This document shows, piece by piece, positions 16,092 through 23,817 of a stretch of 64,000 nt of DNA (positions are counted from its first letter, which is position 1; the number at the start of each line of letters is the position of its first letter). The notes beneath the pieces are model-generated. The model was not told where the DNA came from. It searched no databases and saw only the letters and a program-made list of their open reading frames with translations. The position numbers and the translations under genes were made by a program. The stretch is from Streptomyces buecherae (lineage in GTDB: Bacteria > Actinomycetota > Actinomycetes > Streptomycetales > Streptomycetaceae): the NCBI RefSeq assembly GCF_014295035.1, contig NZ_CP060404.1:6736501-6800500 (forward strand). The letters are read 5' to 3'.

Positions 16092-17888
16092 TCAGGTGCG
16101 GTAGATGGCCTCGATCTCGTCCGCGAAGTCCTTGGCCACCACGTTCCGCTTGAGCTTCATGGACGGCGTCACGTGGCCGGAGTCCTCGGTGAACTGGGTC
16201 GCCAGGATGCGGAACTTGCGCACCGACTCGGCCTTGGAGACCGCCGCGTTCCCGTCGTCGACCGCGCGCTGGATCTCGGCCAGCAGCTCCGGGTCGGAGC
16301 GCAGCTCGGCGGCGGGCGCGTCGGCGGGCCTGCCCCGCTCGGCCGCCCAGCGCGGCAGGAACTCCTCGTCCAGCGTGATCAGGGCGCCCACGAACGGCCG
16401 CGCGTCGCCCACCACCATGCACTCGGCGACCAGCGCGTGCGCCCGGATGCGGTCCTCGATGACGGCCGGGGCGACGTTCTTGCCGCCCGCCGTCACGATG
16501 ATCTCCTTCTTGCGGCCGGTGATGGTCAGGTAGCCGTCCTCGTCCAGCGAGCCCACGTCGCCGGTGTGGAACCAGCCGTCGGAGAGCGCGTCGGCGGTGG
16601 CCGCCTCGTTGTTCCAGTAGCCGCTGAACAGGTGCTCGCCGTGCAGCAGCACCTCGCCGTCGTCGGCGATGCGCACCACCGAGCCGGGCATCGGCTGGCC
16701 GACCGTGCCGATCTTCTGCCGGTCCCAGGGGTTGAACGTGGTGGCCGCGCAGGACTCCGTCAGCCCGTAGCCCTCCAGGACCGTGAAGCCGATGCCGCGG
16801 TAGAAGTGCCCGAGCCGCTCGCCCAGCGGCGCGCCGCCGGAGATCGCGTGCGTGGCCCGGCCGCCGAGCACGGCGCGCAGCTTGCGGAAGACCAGCCGGT
16901 CGAAGACCTTGTGCTTGAGCCGCAGCCCGAGCGGCACGCCGCCCGGGGTGTCCAGGGCGCGGCTGTACGCGATGGCGCACTCCGCGGCCTTGTCGAAGAT
17001 CTTGCCCTTGCCGTCGGCCTGGGCCTTGGCGCGGGCCGAGTTGTAGACCTTCTCGAAGACGCGCGGCACGCCGAGGATCAGCGTCGGGCGGAAGGCGGCG
17101 AGTTCGTCGGTGAGGGTCTTGATGTCGGCGACGTGGCCGAGCTTGATCGGCGCGAGCACGGAGGCGACCTGCACCAGGCGCCCGAAGACGTGTGCGACGG
17201 GGAGGAAGAGCAGCACCGACGACTCGTTGGTCTGGAAGATCGGCTTGAGTCGCTCGACGGCGTTGCCGCACTCGGCGAAGAAGCTGCGGTGGGTCAGCAC
17301 GCAGCCCTTGGGCCGGCCCGTGGTGCCGGAGGTGTACACGATGGTGGCGGGGGAGTCGGCGGTCGCCGCCGCGCTGCGCTCGTCCACGGCCTGGTCGGTG
17401 ACGCCGTCGCCGGCCGCCGCCAGCGCGCCCACCGCGTCGCCCTCGATCTGCCACACGGGGCCCAGGGAGGGCAGCCGGTCGCGTACGGAGTCCACGACGG
17501 CCTCGTGCTCGGGGGTCTCCACCAGGCAGGCCACGGCGCCCGAGTCGCCCAGGATCCACTGCACCTGCTCGGCCGAGCTGGTCTCGTACACCGGCACCGT
17601 CACCGCGCCGGCGCTCCAGATGGCGAAGTCGAACAGCGTCCACTCGTACCGGGTGCGCGACATCAGCCCGACCCGGTCGCCGGGGCGCACGCCGGAGGCG
17701 ATCAGTCCCTTGGCCGCGGACCTGACCTCGGCCAGGAAGGTCGCCGCCGTGACGTCCTGCCAGCGGCCGTCGACCTTGCGTCCCAGCACGGGAACGTCCG
17801 GGTGCTGGGCGGCGTTGCGCCGGATGAGGTCCGTCAGATTGCCGTCGGCCGGTACTTCATAGAGGGCCGGGAGGCTGAACTCGCGCAA
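16092..17888 (-). CDS. Long-chain fatty acid-CoA ligase, FadD15-like AMP-forming synthetase
   Basis: Activates fatty acids to acyl-CoA via an acyl-adenylate, cytoplasmic or membrane-associated. The 598-aa product starts at TTG 17888, chosen because (M)REFSLPALYEVPADGNLTDLI is the usual Streptomyces N-terminus and GAGGAG precedes it; the longer open frame upstream has no family similarity. Motifs in order: P-loop TIVYTSGTTGRPKGCVL, the GYGLTESCAAT adenine motif, GWFHTGDVGSLDEDGYLTI, and the C-terminal LKRNVVAKDF with the catalytic lysine. Conservation beside PimB' and the SRPBCC/ArsA pair parallels mycobacterial fadD15. It is transcribed divergently from the phosphoesterase gene. Confidence 0.93.
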   Translation of the reverse strand: MREFSLPALYEVPADGNLTDLIRRNAAQHPDVPVLGRKVDGRWQDVTAATFLAEVRSAAKGLIASGVRPGDRVGLMSRTRYEWTLFDFAIWSAGAVTVPVYETSSAEQVQWILGDSGAVACLVETPEHEAVVDSVRDRLPSLGPVWQIEGDAVGALAAAGDGVTDQAVDERSAAATADSPATIVYTSGTTGRPKGCVLTHRSFFAECGNAVERLKPIFQTNESSVLLFLPVAHVFGRLVQVASVLAPIKLGHVADIKTLTDELAAFRPTLILGVPRVFEKVYNSARAKAQADGKGKIFDKAAECAIAYSRALDTPGGVPLGLRLKHKVFDRLVFRKLRAVLGGRATHAISGGAPLGERLGHFYRGIGFTVLEGYGLTESCAATTFNPWDRQKIGTVGQPMPGSVVRIADDGEVLLHGEHLFSGYWNNEAATADALSDGWFHTGDVGSLDEDGYLTITGRKKEIIVTAGGKNVAPAVIEDRIRAHALVAECMVVGDARPFVGALITLDEEFLPRWAAERGRPADAPAAELRSDPELLAEIQRAVDDGNAAVSKAESVRKFRILATQFTEDSGHVTPSMKLKRNVVAKDFADEIEAIYRT

Positions 17889-18148
17889 GACTGCTGCTCC
17901 TCGTCGGGCGCCGGCGCCACGTCGCTGTGGCGTGCTGCGTCGGCTGCGGTCCATCAGGCAGAGGTGTAGGACTGCCCGGACGTTACCCATCGGTACGGCT
18001 AGGGGATAGGGGTCACGCCTAGATGTTTGATGCGTCACACACTTGGAAGCTGGCTTCGCGCACAGTAGTCCCAAACCCGGGTGACGCGGAAGTAACCGCA
18101 GGTGGGGGCCCTTCCGGCGAGCTGCTTAACGGGCATAAGGTGAGCCGC

Positions 18149-18928
18149 ATGCGAGTTCACGTGGTCAGTGATGTGCATGGCAACAGTGCCGACCTCGGCA
18201 AGGCGGGGGCCGGCGCCGACGCCCTGGTGTGTCTCGGGGATCTCGTGCTCTTCCTGGACTACGCCGATCACTCGCGCGGCATCTTCCCGGACCTGTTCGG
18301 GGTGGAGAACGCGCACCGCATCGTGGCCCTGCGCACCGCCCGCCGCTTCGACGAGGCCCGCGACTTCGGCCGCGCGCTCTGGGCGGACCTGGAGGAGCGC
18401 ACGGGCGGCAGCCGCGAGCAGGCGATCGAGACCGCGGTGCGGGGGCAGTACGCCGAACTCTTCGCCGCCTTCCCCACCCCCACGTACGCCACGTACGGAA
18501 ACGTGGACATCCCGGCCCTGTGGCCCGACTACGCCGGCCCGGGCACCACGGTCCTCGACGGCGAGCGGGTGGAGATCGGCGGCCGGGTCTTCGGCTTCGT
18601 CGGCGGCGGGCTGCGCACCCCGATGCGCACCCCGTACGAGATCGACGACGACGCCTACGCGGCGAAGATCGCCGCGCTCGGCGAGGTGGACGTGCTCTGC
18701 ACGCACATCCCGCCCGACGTACCGGAGCTGTGCTACGACACGGTCGCCCGGCGCTTCGAGCGCGGCAGCTCCGCGCTCCTTGAGGCGATCCGCGCGACGC
18801 GTCCCGCGTACGCCCTCTTCGGCCACGTGCACCAGCCGTTGGCGCGCCGCATGCGGGTGGGCGCGACCGAGTGCGTGAACGTCGGCCACTTCGCCTCGTC
18901 CGGCACCCCCTGGGTGTTGGAGTGGTGA
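18149..18928 (+). CDS. Calcineurin-like metallophosphoesterase
   Basis: The 259-aa protein has the metallophosphoesterase landmarks: VHVVSDVHGN at the N-terminus (DxH), a shortened second motif VCLGDLVLF (GD), TYGNVDIP (GN), LCTHIPPDVPEL (H), and YALFGHVHQPLARR (GHVH). These residues bind two divalent metal ions. Substrate is unknown. Start: AAGGTGA ends 5 bases before ATG 18149; an in-frame GTG at 18140 is an alternative. The 260 bases upstream separate it from the divergent fadD gene and must hold promoters for both. The SRPBCC gene follows on the same strand after about 100 bases. Confidence 0.87.
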   Translation: MRVHVVSDVHGNSADLGKAGAGADALVCLGDLVLFLDYADHSRGIFPDLFGVENAHRIVALRTARRFDEARDFGRALWADLEERTGGSREQAIETAVRGQYAELFAAFPTPTYATYGNVDIPALWPDYAGPGTTVLDGERVEIGGRVFGFVGGGLRTPMRTPYEIDDDAYAAKIAALGEVDVLCTHIPPDVPELCYDTVARRFERGSSALLEAIRATRPAYALFGHVHQPLARRMRVGATECVNVGHFASSGTPWVLEW

Positions 18929-19029
18929 GCCGGCGCCGGGCTCATGGGGCGGTCGGTGCGGCGGGCGGCGCGCGATAGCCTTCACCGCAGGCGCACCAGG
19001 CGGCGAACGGGTACGGAGGAGCCACGGCG

Positions 19030-19479
19030 ATGGCGGAACACACCAGCTCAAGCATCACGATCGAAGCGGCCCCGGCCGACGTGATGGGGGTGATCGCCGA
19101 CTTCGACCGCTACCCCGAGTGGACCGGAGAGGTCAAGGAAGCCGAGGTCATCGCCAGGGACCCGCAGGGCCGCGCCGAACAGGTGCGCCTGCTGCTCGAC
19201 GCCGGCGCCATCAAGGACGACCACACCCTGGCGTACACCTGGATCGGCGAGCGCGAGGTGAGCTGGTCGCTGGTCAAGTCCCAGATGCTGCGCTCGCTCG
19301 ACGGCTCCTACCGGCTCGACCCGCTCGACAGCGGCGCCCGCACCCTGGTCACCTACCAGCTCACCGTGGACGTCAAGATCCCCATGCTCGGCATGATCAA
19401 GCGCAAGGCCGAGAAGGTCATCATCGACCGCGCGCTGGCGGGCCTGAAGAAGCGCGTGGAGAGCGCCCCCACGGGCTGA
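19030..19479 (+). CDS. SRPBCC family (START-like) lipid-binding protein
   Basis: Protein of 149 aa with the helix-grip fold signature of the polyketide cyclase/dehydrase subfamily: EHTSSSITIEAAPADVMGVIADFDRYPEWTGEVKEAEV at the N-terminus (quoted discontinuously), a central LAYTWIGEREVSWSLV, and a C-terminal helix RALAGLKKRVESA. Such proteins bind hydrophobic ligands in a central cavity. ATG is preceded by ACGGAGGAG. It is separated by only 5 bases from the ArsA-like ATPase. The SRPBCC-ArsA pair also occurs in mycobacteria (Rv2185c-Rv2184c), so the two likely act together, perhaps in membrane lipid or protein delivery; this is inference. Confidence 0.85.
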   Translation: MAEHTSSSITIEAAPADVMGVIADFDRYPEWTGEVKEAEVIARDPQGRAEQVRLLLDAGAIKDDHTLAYTWIGEREVSWSLVKSQMLRSLDGSYRLDPLDSGARTLVTYQLTVDVKIPMLGMIKRKAEKVIIDRALAGLKKRVESAPTG

Positions 19480-19484
19480 CCCGC

Positions 19485-20870
19485 ATGCGCACCGTTCTGA
19501 TCACCGGCGTCGGCGGCAGCGGACGCACCACCGTCGCCGCCGCCACCGCGCTCGCCACGGCCCGCTCCGGGCAGCGCACGCTGCTGCTCAGCACCGACCG
19601 CGCCGGCGCCCTGGACGAGGTCTTCCACCCCGCGGGCCCGGCCCCCGCCGCCGAGCCGACGGCCGAGACCGCGCCCGCGCCCTGGAGCCCGCCCACCGAG
19701 CTGGCCCCCCGGCTGTGGGTGGCGCGGATCGCCACGCCGGAGTACTTCCGGTCCGAGCTGGCCTCGGTACAGGAGCGCGCCCGAAGCGTCCTCGACTACC
19801 TCGGGGCCAACGCCGTGGCCGCCGAGGAGGCCACCGAACTGCCGGGCGCCGACGCGTTCGCCCTCATGGCCACCCTGCGCGCGGTCCACCAGGCCGCGGA
19901 CCGCGCCGCCGCCGCCCGCGCGGCCGGCGGGCCCCCGCGCGGCTGGGACGTGCTCGTCGTGGACCTGCCGCCGGCGCCCGAGGCGATCCGCCTCCTCGGC
20001 CTGCCCGAGCAACTCGGCCGCTACCTGCGCCGACTGCTGCCCGCCGAGCGCCAGGCGTCCCGCGCGCTGCACCCCATGCTGGCCCAGCTCGCCGGCGTGC
20101 CCGTGCCCGCGCAGCGGCTCTACGAGACCTTCGGCCGCTGGCAGGAGGACCTGGCGGCGGTGCGGCAGATCATCGAGTCGGACGCGGTGACCGTACGGCT
20201 GGTCGCCGAGCCGGGACCGCTGGCCGCGCGGGCGCTGCGCGCCGCGCGCGCCGGGCTCGCCCTGCACGGCTGCCGGGTGGACGCGGTGATCGCCAACCGG
20301 CTGCTGCCGGTCGGCTCCGCCGATCCGTGGCTGGCCGCGGCCTCGGGCCAGCAGCAGGCCGCGCTCAAGGAGCTGCGCGAGGCGTGCGGGCGCGGCCCGG
20401 CCGCCCCGGAACACGGCGCCGCCGCGGAGGCCACCGGCGGCGGGCCGGCCGGCATCCCCGTACCCGGCATCCCCGTACCCGGCATCCCCGTACCCGGCAT
20501 CCCCGTACGCGAGGTGCCGCACGCCGGCCGCGACCCACGGGGCCTGGCCGACCTCGGGCCGCTCGCGGACGCCGTCGGGCCCGTCGACGCGCGCCCCGAC
20601 CGGCCCGCCGCCGAGCCGTGGACGGTCGAGGACCGGCTGGCGGACGAGGGGCTGCTGGTGTGGCGGCTGCCGCTGGACGGCGCCGAGCGGGACGACCTGT
20701 CCCTGGTGCGGCGCGGCGACGAAATCGTCGTCACCGTGGGCGAGTTCCGCCGCGTGCTGCCGCTGCCCTCCGCGCTGCGCCGGTGCACCGTCGCCGGCGC
20801 GGGACTGCACGAGGGCGCCCTGCGCGTGCGCTTCGCCCCCGATCCACGGTTGTGGCCCCGCGACCACTGA
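19485..20870 (+). CDS. ArsA/GET3-like ATPase with altered P-loop
   Basis: The 461-aa protein resembles anion-transporting ATPases of the ArsA family. The N-terminus has MRTVLITGVGGSGRTTVAAA where ArsA has GKGGVGKTT; both lysines are replaced (Val9, Arg14). Further landmarks are LLLSTDRAGALDEVF (switch I-like), VLVVDLPPAPEAIRLL (Walker B), and a C-terminal ArsA_HSP20-like beta domain (EIVVTVGEFRRVLPLP). A Pro-rich linker near residue 325 contains four GIPVP repeats. Whether it hydrolyses ATP is uncertain given the P-loop. Start is ATG 19485, five bases after the SRPBCC stop; an operon with that gene is clear. The DUF5304-type gene follows after about 100 bases. Confidence 0.82.
   Translation: MRTVLITGVGGSGRTTVAAATALATARSGQRTLLLSTDRAGALDEVFHPAGPAPAAEPTAETAPAPWSPPTELAPRLWVARIATPEYFRSELASVQERARSVLDYLGANAVAAEEATELPGADAFALMATLRAVHQAADRAAAARAAGGPPRGWDVLVVDLPPAPEAIRLLGLPEQLGRYLRRLLPAERQASRALHPMLAQLAGVPVPAQRLYETFGRWQEDLAAVRQIIESDAVTVRLVAEPGPLAARALRAARAGLALHGCRVDAVIANRLLPVGSADPWLAAASGQQQAALKELREACGRGPAAPEHGAAAEATGGGPAGIPVPGIPVPGIPVPGIPVREVPHAGRDPRGLADLGPLADAVGPVDARPDRPAAEPWTVEDRLADEGLLVWRLPLDGAERDDLSLVRRGDEIVVTVGEFRRVLPLPSALRRCTVAGAGLHEGALRVRFAPDPRLWPRDH
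20451..20510 (+). repeat. 15-bp in-frame tandem repeat in the ArsA-like gene
   Basis: GGCATCCCCGTACCC occurs three times in succession and a fourth time with a changed last codon (GTACGC). It encodes GIPVP repeats in the linker before the C-terminal beta domain. Length variation between strains is likely, because the copies are identical at the DNA level. Confidence 0.95.
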
Positions 20871-20973
20871 ACGGCACACCGCTGTTCGGGTACCGTCGAA
20901 AGAGCCGACCAGACCAGGCCGGGCCGATCGCGCCGGACGGACCGACGGCCCCGCCGCACCGCAGGAGCCCGCC

Positions 20974-21558
20974 ATGAGCGATGCCACCGAGCGCCCGGAC
21001 GACGCCGCCAGCGCGCCCGGGCCCGCCTCCCGACCCGGCGCCGACGGCCCCGCCGGCGACCGGCCCCGCCCCGACGACCAGGACACCCGCGACAGCGAGC
21101 CGCGCCAGGCGCCCGACCCGGGCGCCTGGGAGCAGGCGTGTGCCGAGGACCTCGACGCCGAACGCGCCAGGCGACGCGACCGCTACGGACCGCAGCAGGT
21201 CAGTGCCGCCGAAGAGTTGCGTAAGTTGGCGGAAACAGTGACCAACAAGCTCTCTTCGCTTCAAGGCCCGATTGCTGGCGCCGCCGCCCAAACCGTCGTA
21301 CGCCAACTGATCGGACAGGCGAAGGCGGTGGTCGAGCCCGTCATCGAGCGCAACCCCGACGTCTTCGACCACCTGGCAACTGCCGGTACAGAGCTGCTCG
21401 CTGCTGCTCGGGCCGCGGTCAGCGGACAGGAACAGCGCTGGACCCGGGGCGACGACGAGGCGGCGCGCGGGGCGGCGCCGGGGGCGGCGACGGAGCGGGA
21501 AGACGACGACCGCCGAGACGATACGCCTCCAGGAAGTGAACACATCGACCTCGACTGA
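20974..21558 (+). CDS. DUF5304-type protein upstream of glucokinase (SCO2127-like)
   Basis: Protein of 194 aa, highly charged: an N-terminal 60-residue Pro/Asp/Arg-rich disordered part, a central conserved segment (DPGAWEQACAEDLDAERARR, SAAEELRKLAETVTNKLSS), a helical stretch with QGPIAGAAAQTVVRQLIGQAKAVVEP, and an acidic Arg/Asp tail. No catalytic motif is evident. Its place directly upstream of glkA corresponds to S. coelicolor SCO2127, which from established work influences glucose repression together with glucokinase; orthology is inferred from position and size (about 20 kDa). GC content dips around 21200-21300 relative to its surroundings. A TACCGT -10-like box near 20891 could give it its own promoter. 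Confidence 0.75.
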   Translation: MSDATERPDDAASAPGPASRPGADGPAGDRPRPDDQDTRDSEPRQAPDPGAWEQACAEDLDAERARRRDRYGPQQVSAAEELRKLAETVTNKLSSLQGPIAGAAAQTVVRQLIGQAKAVVEPVIERNPDVFDHLATAGTELLAAARAAVSGQEQRWTRGDDEAARGAAPGAATEREDDDRRDDTPPGSEHIDLD

Positions 21559-21614
21559 GCCCGCGCTCCGGTACGGTGGGCCGCAGCGGGGTTCGACCGG
21601 AGACTGAGGGACAC

Positions 21615-22556
21615 ATGGGACTCACCATCGGCGTCGACATCGGCGGCACGAAGATCGCAGCGGGCGTGGTCGACGAGGAGGGCGCGATCCGGGACACCTG
21701 CAAGGTGCCGACCCCGCCCACCCCCGAGGCCGTCGTGGACGCGATCGCGGAGGCCGTACGCACGGTCAGCGCGCACCACGAGGTGGAGGCGGTCGGCATC
21801 GGCGCGGCCGGCTACGTGGACGACAAGCGGGCCACGGTGCTGTTCGCCCCGAACGTCAACTGGCGCCACGAGGCGCTCAAGGACAAGGTCGAGCAGCGCG
21901 TCGGGCTGCCCGTCGTGGTGGAGAACGACGCCAACGCCGCGGCCTGGGGCGAGTACCGGTTCGGCGCGGGCCAGGGCCACGAGGACGTCATCTGCATCAC
22001 GCTCGGCACCGGCCTCGGCGGCGGCGTCATCATCGGCAACAAGCTGCGCCGCGGCCGGTTCGGCGTGGCGGGCGAGTTCGGGCACATCCGGGTGGTCCCG
22101 GACGGTCTGCTGTGCGGCTGCGGCAGCCAGGGCTGCTGGGAGCAGTACGCGTCCGGCCGCGCCCTGGTCCGGTACGCGCGCCAGCGCGCCGCCGCGACGC
22201 CGGAGAACGCGACGGTCCTGCTCGGCCTCGGCGACGGCACCCCCGCCGGGATCGAGGGCAAGCACGTGAGCCAGGCCGCCCGGAGCGGGGACCCGGTGGC
22301 CATCGACTCCTTCCGTGAACTCGCCCGGTGGGCGGGCGCCGGCCTCGCCGACCTCGCCTCGCTCTTCGACCCGTCGGCGTTCATCGTCGGCGGCGGCGTC
22401 TCCGACGAGGGCGACCTCGTGCTCGACCCGATCCGCAAGTCCTTCCGCCGCTGGCTGGTGGGCAGCCAATGGCGGCCCCACGCCCAGGTGTTGGCCGCCC
22501 AGCTCGGCGGCAAGGCGGGGCTGGTCGGCGCGGCCGACCTGGCCCGCCAGGGCTGA
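21615..22556 (+). CDS. glkA: ROK family glucokinase
   Basis: Phosphorylates glucose to glucose-6-phosphate with ATP in the cytoplasm; in Streptomyces it is also required for carbon catabolite repression. The 313-aa product starts MGLTIGVDIGGTKIAAGVV (phosphate-1 motif). VVENDANAAAWGEYRFGAG carries the catalytic Asp, LGTGLGGGVIIGNKL is phosphate-2, GEFGHIRV supplies the ROK histidine, and CGCGSQGCWEQYASG is the zinc-binding ROK cysteine motif (CGCGxxGCxE). ATG 21615 gives the family length (about 315 aa). TACGGT near 21571 is a possible -10 giving a short leader with GAGGG as ribosome site. It follows the SCO2127-like gene by 56 bases. Confidence 0.95.
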   Translation: MGLTIGVDIGGTKIAAGVVDEEGAIRDTCKVPTPPTPEAVVDAIAEAVRTVSAHHEVEAVGIGAAGYVDDKRATVLFAPNVNWRHEALKDKVEQRVGLPVVVENDANAAAWGEYRFGAGQGHEDVICITLGTGLGGGVIIGNKLRRGRFGVAGEFGHIRVVPDGLLCGCGSQGCWEQYASGRALVRYARQRAAATPENATVLLGLGDGTPAGIEGKHVSQAARSGDPVAIDSFRELARWAGAGLADLASLFDPSAFIVGGGVSDEGDLVLDPIRKSFRRWLVGSQWRPHAQVLAAQLGGKAGLVGAADLARQG

Positions 22557-22856
22557 CCTCACACCGACGGCGCGCTGCCCCCCCCCCGCCCACCCGCGCG
22601 GGCCGGCACCGCGCCGTCGCGTCGTACGCGGCACGCCGGTGCGCCGCGGGCGTACGCTCGCCCCGCGGCCCGGCGGTGACACTGCCTCGCGCGCGGCTCG
22701 AACGGGCCGCCGCCGACGGGAACTTCCGTCACACCAGCATCGTCGGCACCATGGGGCACGCATCACCAGACTGCCTCAGCACCACCAGCGTGACCCAGCA
22801 CCACGGAACAGCGCACAGCAGATCATCGAGTCCGGTCCCAGTTCTGGAGTGGCGAA
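22557..22856 (+). other. Intergenic stretch with a 10-base C tract
   Basis: These 300 bases between glkA and the EEP-family gene hold a run of ten C (22578-22587) and then GC-rich sequence that becomes AT-richer from about 22730. No gene is visible on either strand; the last 100 bases probably contain the promoter of the downstream gene. Confidence 0.6.
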
Positions 22857-23672
22857 GTGACGTTCGCGGCCGTACGGAGTCAACAGCACGACCTGCCCGC
22901 CTCACGCAGGGAGCCGGACGGCTCCGTCGTGGTGCGGGTGCTCAGCTACAACGTCCGCTCGCTGCGCGACGCGCCCGGCCAGCCGTCCGGCGCCGCCTGC
23001 CGCGCGGTGGCCCGGGTCATCCGCGCCACCGCCCCGGACGTGGTGTGCGTCCAGGAGGCGCCGAGGTTCTTCCGCTGGCGCAAGGCGCTCGCCCGGCTCG
23101 CCCGCGAGGCCGGCCTGGTGCACGTGACGGGCGGCGCCACCACCGCGGGGCCGGCGATCTTCAGCACGCTGCGGGCCCATGTGGAGCGGACCGAGGAGAT
23201 CCTGTTGCCCCGCACGCCCGGCGTGCGGCGGCGCGGCGTGGCCGCCGCGGTGCTGCGCTTCGGCGACGTCCGGCTCGGCGTGCTGAGCTGCCACCTCGGC
23301 CCGGACGCCGGGGAGCGCCACACCCATGCGGGGGCGTTGCTGTCCCGACTCGACGGGCTCGACGCGCCGTACGCGGTGCTCGCCGGCAGCCTCGGCGAAG
23401 CGCCGGACGGCCGGGCCTTCCGGCGGCTGACCGACGACCGGTTGCGGGACGCGTGGGCCGAGCGGCCGTGGGGCGGGGAGCACACCGCGCCGCCCGCCGG
23501 GCCGCGCGAGCGCGTGGACGCTGTACTGACCACCGGTGGCGTGGAGATCCTCGGCTGCGGCGTGCCGGCCGAACTGCCCGCCGTACGCCCCGCCGACCTG
23601 CGCGCGGCGGCCGACCACCTGCCCGTGCTGGCCGCCCTCCGGCTGCCGCACCCCGCGCCGCCCAAGGGCTGA
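22857..23672 (+). CDS. Endonuclease/exonuclease/phosphatase (EEP) family protein
   Basis: The 271-aa product has the DNase I-like fold landmarks: VLSYNVRSLRDAP (Asn), APDVVCVQEAPRFF (Glu metal ligand), VRLGVLSCHLGPDAGERHTHAG (His/Asp region), DAPYAVLAGSLGEAPDGRAF, and AADHLPVLAALRLP (Asp-His pair). The catalytic GDxN motif normally seen at the fourth position reads AGSLGEA, so the usual Asp and Asn are missing there; the His-containing final motif is intact. Nuclease versus phosphodiesterase activity cannot be told. Start is GTG 22857 with GGAG upstream. It converges with the next gene across a strong bidirectional hairpin. Confidence 0.8.
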   Translation: MTFAAVRSQQHDLPASRREPDGSVVVRVLSYNVRSLRDAPGQPSGAACRAVARVIRATAPDVVCVQEAPRFFRWRKALARLAREAGLVHVTGGATTAGPAIFSTLRAHVERTEEILLPRTPGVRRRGVAAAVLRFGDVRLGVLSCHLGPDAGERHTHAGALLSRLDGLDAPYAVLAGSLGEAPDGRAFRRLTDDRLRDAWAERPWGGEHTAPPAGPRERVDAVLTTGGVEILGCGVPAELPAVRPADLRAAADHLPVLAALRLPHPAPPKG

Positions 23673-23780
23673 CCCGCCGGCACGCCCGGGCCCGGGCGAG
23701 GCCCGGCGGGCCGGGTGCGCTCCGTCGGGGAGGAACAAGCCCGCGGGCCGGTCGCGGGGCGAGCCGGCCCGCCGGGAGGT

Positions 23781-23816
23781 CGACGGGCGGGCCGGATCAG
23801 ACCGGCCCGTCCGTCG
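23781..23816. terminator. Bidirectional terminator hairpin
   Basis: CGACGGGCGGGCCGG pairs with CCGGCCCGTCCGTCG (15 pairs, one G-U) around loop ATCAGA. It sits between the convergent EEP gene and the 24-kb minus-strand gene, one base from the latter's stop, so it can serve both. Confidence 0.8.
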
Positions 23817-23817
23817 C

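Noticed and set aside
22578..22587. Ten-base C homopolymer
   Set aside because: Intergenic, so it causes no frameshift; noted only as a possible sequencing weak point.
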